64,000 nt of DNA from Trachythela sp. YZ-2020 (Eukaryota > Cnidaria > Anthozoa > Malacalcyonacea > Clavulariidae), in NCBI GenBank assembly GCA_016169945.1, contig JADLSH010000388.1:682001-746000 (forward strand), read 5' to 3'. The notes beneath the pieces were generated by a model that worked only from the letters and a program-made list of their open reading frames with translations, had not been told where the DNA came from and did no database searches. Each line of letters starts with the position of its first letter. The stretch's first letter is position 1. The translations under genes and the position numbers were made by a program. This document shows positions 1 through 10,431 of the stretch, in pieces.

Positions 1-19
1 TGAGAGCACAGCCACCTAA

Positions 20-133
20 ATGAAAGAGATAGATTTGGAAGCTGAAGTGCATGCTGTTCGAGAGAAACAATACAAAGATAACTCAAAGGAAGACGAGCAA
101 CAACGTAAGATGGCCGCCATTCGACTCAAATAA
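20..133 (+). CDS. possible terminal coding exon, unknown product
   Basis: A short open frame encodes about 37 charged residues (many E, K, R) that look helical and end in ...MAAIRLK then TAA. The stop codon overlaps an AATAAA hexamer, which would suit the last exon of a gene entering from the left. There is an in-frame stop just before the ATG, so a splice acceptor inside the first few codons would be needed. No family is recognised, and this could be chance. Confidence 0.2.
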   Translation: MKEIDLEAEVHAVREKQYKDNSKEDEQQRKMAAIRLK

Positions 134-1028
134 ACGATTGTAAATACAGTGGTCGTGATCACGACAGGTATGCAGGAAATGTGGTGTAAAAAATAATTTT
201 GCTCTTAAGGAGGCTCCCTAGAGTAATACTCGAGAGGATCGCGAGACGAGAGTGAAAAACGCGTGGTGAGTACGTGGAATTTCCCACGCAAATTCGATGA
301 AGATTGGTCCGGTTTTTAAAAATATTTTTTATTATTCTGAATAATTTGTAATAAAAAAACCTTTGAATATCCTTAGTTTAATGTGACAAAGCAACAAATA
401 CTGAGGAGCGATTTTAACTATGATGCAAATATTGCTTGGACCAAAAAATCCTGACAGCAATAAAGCAAATTTTTTAAAAACATTTTTAATGCTGTTCACT
501 AAGAGTTTATAAAACATTTATTAACTATTATTGTATAAGAGTCGTTTAGTGATACTTGCATGTTTTTTACAAGGTAAGTATAGTAAAAATAACACAGTTC
601 TACAGCAAAATACCGACTTGTTCATCTTCAGCAAAAGTGCAAAAGTAGGCAAAAATATATCCAGCTGTACGGCTGTTAAAACTCGTGAACTGAGTAAATG
701 GCAGGATTCAATTGGTTTCAATCTAAGAAGTTTTAGACTTAAATTTATCCCTTCACAGTATTTCTTGGCTGTCCATGGCTCTCAAATATATTGAATAAAC
801 GTCAAAATCAAAAGATAAAAACAACATTTGCCACTCGATTTAGCAAGATGAAAACTCGTCTTCACTAGTCAACTATATATACTACGCTTTTATATAAGGA
901 AAATTTCATGAACCACAGGAGTCTGTTTTTTACCTTTATATGCGTTTTACTCTGTAGTTTCATTGGTGACCTATCTTCAAATTTTGACCACAAATTTTAA
1001 TTTTGGTAAATTTTATATATTTCAATTT

Positions 1029-1104
1029 TAAAAAAATCTTTAGTGTGGAAATCTCGCAATAAAATTTTGGCTTTTAAAAAAATCGCACACTAAAGATTTT
1101 TATT
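1029..1104. repeat. small AT-rich foldback
   Basis: The motif AATCTTTAGTGTG in the left arm is answered by its reverse complement about 40 bases later. This is an imperfect hairpin of MITE or foldback type. The rest of 134-1300 shows no convincing gene. Confidence 0.5.
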
Positions 1105-1300
1105 AAACTTTCACAATAGTTGCAGAACATCATGCTGTATTGATATATGAAATAAAAAATATAATAATAGCTCATATAAACAATATATGAGGGGGAATTA
1201 AATTGTGACTGCAATCTTGACTGTCTACCAGGGACAGCCCATCTCAAATGAACAGCCTCTTATCCATTAATAACTAATATATTATTCAACAATTATTCGT

Positions 1301-1380
1301 CGAAGGCGAGGTGAATATCGGTGAATAAAAACCGAGAAGAAGTCGAGGTTTTTATTCACCGATATTCACCGAGCCTGAGG
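1301..1380. repeat. foldback with GGTGAATATCGGTGAATAAA core
   Basis: The arms (about 1307-1332 and 1347-1376) are close reverse complements of each other around a short loop. The same GGTGAATATCGG/ATTCACCGATAATCACC vocabulary recurs in the palindrome at 32785-32860, so these belong to one foldback family. Confidence 0.65.
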
Positions 1381-1559
1381 CATGATTTCAGACCTAGGCA
1401 TTATTTCAGAATGCAAAAAAGCCACCAATAAATTATCTTGCGTAATTACAATAATTGGTCTCTGGCTTGAACTTTTCTTCAATATATTGAGCTGAGAGCT
1501 CCCAGTATAATCACCTAGCTAGTTCTAATCACCAGCTATGTCATAAGCAAATATAGAAC

Positions 1560-1923
1560 CAGGGGTGTAGTGAAATGGTGCTCAAAGAGGCGGAGCCCCC
1601 CTTGTTAAAATCCTATGACGATTTGGAGGACTCAACCCTCCTGTATTATTGCAGATTCCATGATCTTAACCAAGGAGGTTATATGAAACTGTAGTGTTAA
1701 AATTATATTAGTAATCTTTACTTGATCACTTTGATTCTAACATTAGATCAATAACGTTGCTCGAGCATGAAGTAACTTTGCTATGTGTATAAAATTGTAT
1801 ACTGGAATTTTCAAGTTTACCATGTTGTCACCAACGCCTTAATTGTCATTCCCATCCCCACATGGCTTTTCACCTCCGCCCCTTGAGAGCCCCTTTTGTT
1901 TGCGTTCCAGGACCACGCCACTG
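1560..1923. mobile_element. hAT-type MITE, 364 bp, with 8-bp target duplication
   Basis: The element runs from CAGGGGTGTAGTG to a right end whose reverse complement is CAGTGGCGTGGTCCTGG, giving imperfect terminal inverted repeats beginning CAG. It is flanked on both sides by TATAGAAC (1552-1559 and 1924-1931), a perfect 8-bp target duplication as expected for hAT transposition. There is no transposase gene, so it is non-autonomous. It resembles the MITE at 11261-11678 and the fragment ending at 57534. Confidence 0.85.
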
Positions 1924-1931
1924 TATAGAAC

Positions 1932-2369
1932 ACATAAAATAATGAATGTACCAATTAAAGGTACATTTCTCACGGCATTAATGTGGCACTTTGCTGATTA
2001 CTTCATAATCTTGATGGACACAGCATCTCTTGAAAATAATTAGAGCCAGAATTCATTAAGACTCATCAAGACGATCTCTTTAAGCATCGACTACCATTTG
2101 TCTAAAAATAAATATATTCTATTTTTGCATTTATGTTTATTGTGTGTGAGTGTTACGCCCACCTACTCCCCTGGTCGCTGCAACTTCGGTCAAAACAATT
2201 TGGGGGGAAATATGTCAAGCTGTGCCTCTATCTTTATACCGATCGAAGATCAAAAGTAAACTTAGTAGGACGTGATTTTGAGACCATGGCAATGTGAATC
2301 AATGATCCTGTCGATTGACCCAAATAGTATGTGAAAAGTTAATACAAATGGGCAAATGCCATGCTTTTT
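1932..2369. other. no gene seen
   Basis: Unremarkable AT-rich sequence between the hAT MITE and the 3' end of the minus-strand LINE. I see no supported exon or RNA gene. Confidence 0.5.
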
Positions 2370-5250
2370 ATTATAATAATTTCATGTTTATTGACACATC
2401 ATCGCATAATAAAATGAATTACAATGTGTTTACATAGATTATAAAAAGTATAAAAATTATACGAAATTCATGTTACAACAGTATTTATAAAAATGTCTAT
2501 AAGATATAAAATTACGTATAATTATTCAAAGTACATATCATACTTGGAAAAAAACAGTTATTAAACCTATCAGTTCTACATTGAAAAGAAGAAAAATGGT
2601 TTATGTTCCTTAGATTATAATCGTGTTCGTTTTCCCGCGTCTGGATGAGGTGGCGCGATAGGTGGCCACCCAACATTATCTTTTATAGTTCTCTCACAAA
2701 GATCTTCCCGACGTTCATCAAGCCTAGGGCACAGCAATGTCTCTAATGCTTCACTATAAGATCGACCTGGTAGGATAATCCTCGGTGCACGTTTTTAAAT
2801 TTTCTCAACTTCTTCAGACAGATATATGGGCAGACTAAAATGCCAAACAGTACAACAATATTCTAAAATAGACCGAATCAAGGCGTAGTAGATGGTAATG
2901 AGGTCATGTGGAGGAATCCCTCCCCGGCGCAGAACACGTAAAATATGTAATCGCTTAGACGCTTTACTAACAGACATCAAAATATGTTCATTCCACTTAA
3001 GGTCATTCTGAATAATCAAGCCAAGAACTTTGTGGGATGTTTCGGATTCCAAAACTTGTTTACCAATGTGGAGGTTTGGCAGATCAGATCTGTTCCTAAA
3101 GAAACAAATTGCATCTCATGACATTTTTTGGCTTTTAGTTTCATCAGGTTGTTTGATGCCCATCTGCTCATGGAGTCCAAGTCCGTCTGGATTGCAGGTG
3201 ACTCGTCATTTCTTGATAGAGTTTCGGAGAGGGAAACATCGTCAATATATTTCTAAATGTCCGACTTTTCTGTGATGCATTGCAAATCGTTCACCATAAT
3301 TAAGAACAGGATTGGTCACAATTTCGTATCTTCGGGAACTCCGGCATTAACAGGTAGCCAGTCAGAAACGGCTTTACCAAGTTTGACGCATTGCTTTCGC
3401 ACAGACAGAAAGTTTGCAATCCATGGAATTAAAGATCTCCTAACTCCAATATCTACGAGTTTTTGAATGAGAACATTGTGACCAAAAGTTTAGAGAAATC
3501 CAAAAAGCATAGGCGAAGGTACTGACCTGGTGAATCCAGGTGGGAAAGCCAGGAATGCAACATATCAAGCAGACAATAGGTGGTTGATGATACTTTTAAA
3601 GAACCGAACTGGTGTGGGTCTATATTTTTCCTGACATCTGAAATCATCCATTGGACAACAAAGTCATCGAGGACTTTAGAAAGGAATACCGTTAGTGATA
3701 TAGGTCTTGTATCGTCCTCATTAGTAGGTTTCTGGATTTTAGGTATCGGGGTAATATGTGAATTTTTCCATATATTTGGAACTATCCCAGATGAAAGCGA
3801 TGTATTGAAAATATTTGGGAACGGTTGGGCAAATAAGTAATCGTGGGGTTCAATATGAGGCAGTTGGTCGACAGGGGGCAGATAAGGTGAGATCGAGCGG
3901 TGGAATGTCCGCATTGACAGAAGTATAAAAATTGTTCAGGCTATTGGCCAGTTCCTGATCAGATAATAACTTACCGTCCTTCTCAAGGGCAAGGATTGTA
4001 CTTCTATGAGATCGGCCGGACATTTTATCGACAAACTGCCACCACTTACGGCAGTCATCCGTTTTAAGATGCTGGACTTTATTCCTGTAGTATGACTTCT
4101 TCCTTAAGGAAATTTCGGTTTAAACTTGAAACCTTAATATCCGCCACTGCTGTAAATTTCCACTATAGAAAGCTCTCTGACGGTCACTAGTAAGTTGTTT
4201 AATAGACGCTGTCATCCATGACTTGTCAGAATGAAAAAACCTTATAGACTTCAGAGGGATAAATCTATTAAGCGCTGTGGATACCTGGGACAAAAAGGAG
4301 TAAGGAAGGTCATCTACAGAGGGATTTGGGCCAAGTTCATGAAACCATTGATGTATACTAGCCCAACGACCAAACGCATTGACAGCAAATCGTGGATAGC
4401 GACGTATGGAGCGTTTAAGTGACTTAGTGTGTAACTTGCTAATGTTACCATTTTCACTTGGAAGCCATTGTACTATACATATAAATTATGTAAATTAGTG
4501 ACTATAAGGTCAAGGGTAGCGGACTCCCTTGTAGGAGGGAGACTATTTGCTTCAGACAAAGACTGTTGGTTAAGTTGGAAACATCAAAATTTGTTAAATC
4601 GCCCAGAATTATAATACCACAGTCAGGGTAGTTATTCCGGACAGAATCTGCTGTATTCGTCAGGTATTCGTCGACGTCACGTTGTTCTTGGGCAGTTCTG
4701 CCGGGGGGTTGTACAGAACACAGACCACCATGGCTGAAGGAGGTCTCGTTAGACGTGTAGAGCGGATCCATAACCACATGCATTCCAAGTTTGGATTTTC
4801 AAGATCCAGTTTTCGTTGACAAGGGATCTTTTGCAAAGAATAAACACACACCACCACCACCGCGGCCATTTACACGATCATTACGGTGAATGTTATAACC
4901 GCTGATTGAAATGAGGTTATTATCAATATCACTATGTAACCACGACTCTGTTACAGCCGCCATATCCATCGGGTTATTATCTAAGATTGTTATAAGTTCG
5001 TCAACCTTAGGAAATAAAGAGGGAGCATTAATTAAGCCAAAACTTGCAAGAGTAGGAGACAGATTATTAACATCGATATTGTTTATGTTATTACGACATT
5101 TGTGTCTCTTGCGCTTTAACCGAGAAGAATACGCTGGTCGATTGGTTTGCGACATGACTACTGGGATGGGACAGTTGGTTTTGTTTGAGATCAACATTGA
5201 CTCAGAGGAAAATGGTTCGGGAAAAATCTCCGAAGAGAAGAATGACATTG
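2370..5250 (-). mobile_element. decayed non-LTR retrotransposon (LINE), minus strand
   Basis: Pieces of one LINE lie in order on the minus strand. An APE-type endonuclease segment is at about 4502-5248 (AAVTESWLHSDI and the glycine-rich GRGGGGVCLFF motif). Reverse transcriptase palm pieces are at 3453-3914 (SHITPIPKIQ, RPISLT, LRLCFLDFSK). The RT C-terminal part is at 2795-3052 (KVLGLIIQNDLKW, ILEYCCTVWH). Several frameshifts and stops separate the pieces. The 3' end near 2372 has the sense-strand form ...TGTCAATAAACATGAAATTATTATAA, a typical LINE tail. The RT resembles that of the fragment at 60185-60570, suggesting one family. It is probably inactive. Confidence 0.85.
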
Positions 5251-6059
5251 TTGGGTTCGGTTTGAGTGGGTGGGCAAGGAGTGCGTATTGTTAATAGAAA
5301 TTATGAAATACCTTACTCGAGAACATTTCTCCTTATTAATAGAAATTGTATAATTATATTGAACCTGAAGTAAATGAAACATTTAGGTAATAAGGCAGGA
5401 TATTCGTAAAATATTTAAAAGACTTACCCTGTGTCCAGGTTCAAATAACTTTGATATATAGCAGGTCAAGTCAAGTTAATCTGTCAATACCTTTTTGTAT
5501 GAAATATTTGGCGAATCATTTCCATATCAAAATTTATCATATATTCCATTACTTTACCAAAAATATTCCCTCAACATTCGCCATGTTAAAATTATAATAA
5601 AAAATTAAAATGTTGTTGGTTTCATGTACATTTCCCAAGGTAAAATTGTGAAAATATAGTCATGTTTACAATTCTAGCCCTTCGACTCAGTATTGCGCCA
5701 TCTTGAAATATTCAATATCAATCCGGTTATACATATAGATCAAAGAGTAACATAATTACGTCATTTTAAGCTAGGTGTCGCCGATTTGCTACAAATTAGC
5801 AGTTACAGCTAACAGCTAACAACACGATGGCAGTATATCTTCTGTGCATATAGAAAAATCCTGAACCCCCCCTACCCCCCTACCCCCCACTGGGCTTTAT
5901 TTAAGATCCTTTTTTTTCTCTAAATTTGCGTCTTTATCGGAACAAGGGGGGAAATGTTTTCGACGAATCAGAGCATTTGTTTACGTTTTGGCTCTGGGAC
6001 AATCAGATAGCGAATGGATGCGAACAGTCCATTGAAGGTCGAGCTGTATTGTCCAAGTT
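5251..6059. other. no gene seen; C-rich low-complexity patch
   Basis: AT-rich sequence with a short run of CCCCCCTACCCCCCTACCCC near 5865-5890. There is no coding signal I can support. Confidence 0.5.
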
Positions 6060-6484
6060 GTGCATGCCAGACACATAATTGTTGTCAACGCAGTAAAAGA
6101 AGAGTATGAGCCAATACTCTGCAAGCAAGCCGTGAATCTGATACAGATCCTTGACTCCGACATGACACCCCGGGTGAATGTGCTGAGGGAAGGCGTCGAA
6201 CTTCTATTGGAGGAGTTTAGGGATGTACTTGAAGGCCTTAGCAAGTTAGAAGGACAATACACTATTGTGACTGATCCCTCTGAAAGACCTAGGGTCCACC
6301 CACCTCGTCGTGTGCCTTGTCGCACTGATAAACTTTATCAGATGGTAAAAGACGACATTATTAATTACAAAAGTAGATCAGCCTACTGATTGGCTATCTA
6401 TATCATGATTTCAGTGCGTAAACCAGTCTCTGGAGCAGATGAAAAATCCAAGATCCGTGTCTGTCTTGATCCAAAAGATCTTAC
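6060..6484 (+). pseudogene. Gypsy-type LTR retrotransposon pol fragment (protease-RT junction)
   Basis: The frame reads through the linker before Ty3/Gypsy reverse transcriptase: EFRDVLEGLSKLEGQYTIV, then VHPPRRVPCR, then after a frameshift VDQPTDWLS, then after a return shift MISVRKP and KIRVCLDPKDL. These are the first RT motifs of Gypsy elements. A stop and frame change near 6385-6390 break it. It ends abruptly at 6484 where a foldback begins, so the rest of RT, RNase H and integrase are absent. No LTR was found. Confidence 0.85.
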
Positions 6485-6726
6485 AGTTGTGGCAATTGAA
6501 GCGTTCCTAAAAATGTCAATCAATTCATTTCCTCACTTCAACAAATTACGTCAAGATTTCTTAACTTCCTGTTTGAATAGACCAATTAAAATTGCTGACT
6601 AAAAAGTATACAATTCTAATTGGCCAATTCAAACAGAAAGTTAGGAACTTTTGAAGGAATTTGTCAAAGAGAGGAAGTGAATTGATTGACATTTTTAGGA
6701 ACACTTCTGTTGCCACGGCTGTAATA
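6482..6726. mobile_element. foldback / long-hairpin MITE
   Basis: Two ~120-base arms (about 6482-6599 and 6601-6726) are near reverse complements with almost no spacer. Translating either arm outward gives the same peptide (FLKMSINS...), which simply reflects the inverted repeat and is not evidence of a gene. It abuts the truncated Gypsy fragment. Confidence 0.8.
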
Positions 6727-6907
6727 TAAATGCGATCAAGCAAACATTACACTCCGCGAATAGAAGCGACATTGTAAACTTAAAATATTTTCAAATCATT
6801 TCATATCTTGAATTTTCAAGGTGTTATTATTTGGAGGTCTTATTATTTATATGAAATATTTTCATTAATTCAACAGTGATATTCTCAATAATTTTTTTTT
6901 CTTTTAG

Positions 6908-6979
6908 GGATTTGTCAAAAAATAAACTTCAAAACGTTCCTGACAATCTATTTCAAGATCTCGTGTCCTTGCGTCACCT
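6908..6979 (+). CDS. LGR-type receptor, LRR exon (72 nt)
   Basis: After a polypyrimidine tract and AG (6906-6907) lies an exon of exactly 72 nt, phase 2 at both ends, followed by GTGAGT. It translates to one leucine-rich repeat: DLSKNKLQNVPDNLFQDL then VSLRHL. LGR genes carry one 24-residue repeat per 72-nt phase-2 exon, so this fits as the repeat just before the hinge. It lies 424 bases before the transmembrane exon. Earlier LRR exons, the LDLa module and the signal peptide were not found; they would lie upstream and may be outside the window. Confidence 0.85.
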
Positions 6980-7403
6980 GTGAGTACCTTGTTTTCTATA
7001 TCGTTTTTTTCTATATGACTTCCTAACGTGTTTTTCATAAACAACTCCTCCTTGTGGGAGAAATCTAGAGTAGCTACTAGTAGCATTAAGTTCGCAAAAT
7101 ATGTTTTGAGCGAAGAATTCCCACCCTCACGAACCTGATCTGGAATCAATGGGAAAGGCCATATTGAAAATCTTTCACTTCTGGGCCAGGTTGTTGGAAG
7201 GCCGTGGTATCTGGGACATATTGATATACAAATCAACGGTCAATTTTGAAACTCAAAATTATTATCACTGTTGGATAGAGGTATCCAGCTTTCGTTCAAC
7301 CAGCCCCAGATAAATGCTTAACGCTCAAATTCGAATCCACGAAAATTCCTATGACACCCTTAACAATAGCATGATCTCGCAACTCCCTTCTTCTTTTTTA
7401 TAG

Positions 7404-8149
7404 GAAAGTAGACTACTTCACTCTTTGCTGTACTGCAGAAAACCAACCCAAGTGTCACATGTGTTTCCATAGTTGAAGACGAGTTCTCAAGCTGTGATGA
7501 ACTTTTGAAGAATACCGTTTTAAATTACTCCATCTGGATTCTAGGCATTATGGCTTTGGCTGGAAATCTTATAGTCATAATATGGCGATCTATTGCTAAA
7601 GACATGAACAAAGTAAATTCATTTCTCTTGACTAATCTTGCTGTTGCTGACTTCTTAATGGGAGTGTACATGTTGATCATCGCTTATAAAAGTACCCAGT
7701 GGGACGGTGTTTACTTTAAACATGATGCAGCCTGGCGTACCAGTTATCTATGCATATTTGCTGGAGTGATATCGACTGTTTCGAGTGAGGTTTCAGTATT
7801 AACCTTGACGGTGGTAACGCTTGATCGTTTGGTCTGTATCGCCTTCCCGTTTCGATTTCGACGATGGTCTATAAAGACAGCCTCGATTATCATGTGCGTG
7901 ATTTGGATTATAGGATTCTGTATCTCCCTAGCACCGTTATTCTACGATGCATACTTTTACGACTATGAGCGTGATGTGCATTTCTTCGGTCGCTCAGCCG
8001 TGTGTTTACCACTGCAGTTATCAAGCGATCGCCCATCTGGTTGGGAGTATTCCGTTTTCGTATTCGTCGCTCTCAATGGTGTTTCATTCCTCTTCATACT
8101 CCTGGCGTATGTGTATTTGTATCGCACGGTGGCAAAGTCAGCCAGAGCG
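7404..8149 (+). CDS. LGR / relaxin-receptor-like GPCR, hinge and TM1-TM5 exon (frameshifted)
   Basis: This is a class A GPCR with leucine-rich ectodomain, a membrane receptor likely signalling through G proteins. The exon opens with the cysteine-rich hinge (VDYFTLCCTAE; then VTCVSIVEDEFSSCDELL), then TM1 (ILGIMALAGNLIVI), TM2 (NLAVADFLMGVYML, with the conserved D), TM3 ending DRLVCIAFPFRF, the form seen in relaxin-type (type C) LGRs, TM4, and TM5 (GWEYSVFVFVALNGVSF). It ends AGAGCG|GTGAGA at 8149/8150, joining in phase 0 to 8855. The hinge is in a different frame from the TM region. One extra base in the A-run near 7437-7442 would explain it. Relaxin-receptor-like is inferred from the DRL/EFSSC pattern. 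Confidence 0.85.
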
Positions 8150-8854
8150 GTGAGATTTCTACTTCTATTCGAAATTAACAAGACTTTAACTTAAACAACA
8201 AAATTTCTCAATTCTGATTGGCTGAGAGCAGCGCAGTTATGAGGAAATAGAGTGCAGAAAAAGAAAATACAGTGCAGAAAAAAGGAAATATAGTGCAAAT
8301 TTTTTAGTTTTTTAAATTTGCACAAAAGTCATTTTTGACTAGAAAAAACCTCTCCCAGTTGCATTTTTTCCACGTTATTTGCACAGAGCATTCTGATTGG
8401 AAAGATTCTCTTCGTGTTAAATTGTCCATGCATATTATTAATAATTAAGTAATAGAATGATTGCTCGTGCAATTTGAAACAACATGCACTCGTGAGTTTT
8501 TCAAAGACCTCAAATATTTCATTTTGATAGTCTTTGAAAAACTCACTGATGCATGTTTTTTCCAAATTGCACTCGTACCTATACAAATTTGGATAAAATG
8601 TGCACTCGTGAGTTTTTTAAAGACCTGAAATAGCACTCGTCCTTCGGATACGTGCTATTTTGATACTTGAACATCTCACTCGTGCATGTTTTATCCAAAT
8701 TGCATTCGAAAACATACTATTACCTATACAAATATCATGAACCTAAACCATAAATCAGCCGACTAAAATCGTAGCGTGTGCACCCTGCCTAAATTAAAAG
8801 ATGTAATTAAATCCTATATTGGAAAATAAATTATTTGAATTTCTATCCAAATAG
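8150..8854 (+). other. LGR intron with foldback repeats
   Basis: This is the intron between the TM1-5 and TM6-7 exons. About 8440-8700 holds inverted copies of GTGAGTTTTTCAAAGAC (and its complement GTCTTTGAAAAACTCAC) with repeated TGCACTCGTGAG and TTTTTTCCAAATTGCA blocks, a MITE-like foldback. It is not coding. Confidence 0.7.
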
Positions 8855-9141
8855 GTGAGATCTACAAGAATGAATCAAAACGCGGCACTTGCCAAACGAA
8901 TGATGTTTATCATATTGACAGATTTCGCCTGCTGGTTTCCTGTCATCATTGTCAGTATCCTGGCGTTAACGGGAAATCTACATGATCCATCAAAGCAGGT
9001 TTACGCCTGGATAGCTGTGTTTGTATTACCTATAAACTCAGCAATCAATCCCTACTGTATACCTTCTCAACACCGTATGTCTGCGCGAAGATTTCGACTT
9101 GGCTTAACAGGCCGGTAAATGTACTGCCCGGCAACGCTTGA
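8855..9141 (+). CDS. LGR-like GPCR, TM6-TM7 exon with a frameshift in the NPxxY region
   Basis: The exon begins after AATAG at 8854 and continues the preceding exon in phase 0: VRSTRMNQNAALAKRM, TM6 (FIILTDFACWFPVIIVSIL), an extracellular loop, then TM7 (FVLPINSAINPY). Right after NPY (9050-9055) the frame turns into CIPSQHRM and stops at 9118. In the next frame the expected tail appears (LYTFSTPYV, then a short tail to TGA at 9139-9141). One base is missing at 9053-9055 compared with an intact receptor. The true C-terminus is therefore probably at 9141. Either this is a pseudogene or the base was lost in assembly. Confidence 0.85.
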
Positions 9142-9527
9142 GTACTAACTTTTGGCGTTTCAGTCAACATTTGTTTAGTTATAGCAACTTTAAGAAACTT
9201 TTTCCCTTCGTAGTAACGTTAGCAGTAGATCATTTCAAGCAACTGATCATGGGAGGTACTAGTAATTATTAAGAAGGACAAAATATGGAACTAAAAGCTT
9301 CCTTGTTTAAACATTATAGTATTAACTTTACATTTGTTCCAAAGGATGATATGCTTATAGAGGGAACCTACGTAATTATAAGATATGCTTTTAGAAAAGA
9401 AGATGGTAGTGTTAACTGGTTTGAATCCAGGTTTAAATATTTTGTTTGTTTTTGTTCTTGCATAATTACATAATCGCAGTATAATTACAAAAGTTTTCTT
9501 GTCTGACATTTCGGTTTTCTCTGAAAC

Positions 9528-9770
9528 GAAAAGGAGAGTTGATGGGAGTCAATGAAAGTTTCAACTCTCATTCCCGTTTGACCGCCAAAGTTTTATCAAC
9601 CAACCAAGTCAAAGTTAATGAGAGTTGACGAGAGTTTGCTCGATTGACCGGTACGCCCGGTAAGATCCAGTCAACTCTCATGCAAGTTGTTCTCGTTTGA
9701 CCGGGGCATGAGCGTTGATTAAACTCTGATGTAAACTCTCGCTTGCTAATTCTCATCCACTCTCATCCTC
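9528..9770. repeat. degenerate GAGAGTTGATGAGAGTT repeat block
   Basis: The block is made of many direct and inverted variants of AACTCTCATCAACTCTCAT with GTTTGACCGG spacers on both strands. It looks like a decayed repeat or MITE cluster. The stretch from 9142 to 9528 shows no supported gene. Confidence 0.6.
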
Positions 9771-9797
9771 GTTTTACCAGAGCTAAATATATAAAAT

Positions 9798-10175
9798 CAA
9801 GCCCGGATTTTGGCGTACATGCTGTGGGAGGTGGAAAAATTTTTAGGGGAGGTGCAGCGTCCGAGCTCCAAGGTTTCAGACGTATCCCTCTGAAATAAAA
9901 AATGTGACTTTATGTGTGTAATGTATGTATTTATGCATTATGATTGTATGAGTCATCCAATTGAAATTGTGTTTCATCAAACATGGCAAGTTGGTTGTAA
10001 TGGTTCTGTTATTATTCAACATTAAATTTTGACTTTGATCAATCATTTCACTCAATAAGGGAGGTGCATGAATTTTTAGGGGAGGTGCCAAAATTCTCAG
10101 GGAAGGTGCAAAACGATCCCAGGAGAGGTGCACACCTCCCCACACCTCCCCGCACCTCCCCTCAAAATCCGGCCA
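9798..10175. mobile_element. probable MITE rich in GGGGAGGTGC
   Basis: The ends carry CCCGGATTTTGG and its inverse CAAAATCCGG. Inside are several copies of GGGGAGGTGCA on one side and CACCTCCCC on the other. The inverted layout suggests a non-autonomous element. I could not fix a target duplication. Confidence 0.5.
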
Positions 10176-10221
10176 TGTATAAAGTTCCCTGATTTACTAA
10201 GTTTCCTGACTTATCAGTGAA

Positions 10222-10395
10222 CAGGTAAAACGATATAATGAACTATTAGTAGAATTGTGTGCAGTTAATAAATGGGATCTCATAGATAACAAAAACATTG
10301 ACTATTCTCATCTAAACAACTACGGTTTACATTTGAACAGAAAAGGCACTGGAGCTCTCGCCAAAAATATTAAAAATTTCTTAAATAAAAGTTGA
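10222..10395 (+). pseudogene. LINE ORF1 C-terminus, GDSL/SGNH esterase-like
   Basis: The open frame before TGA reads VKRYNELLVELC ... LIDNKNIDYSHL ... GLHLNRKGTGALAKNI. The GLHLNxxG block followed by ALAKNI matches the C-terminal end of the esterase-like domain carried by ORF1 of many CR1-type LINEs. ORF2 begins 34 bases later. The upstream part of ORF1 is missing or too decayed to see. Confidence 0.65.
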
Positions 10396-10431
10396 CTAAT
10401 AGAACCAGAATATAGCTCCTTAGAAAATGAT

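Noticed and set aside
6390..6743. Two similar peptides on opposite strands (FLKMSINS...)
   Set aside because: They arise from the arms of one inverted repeat, not from paralogous genes.
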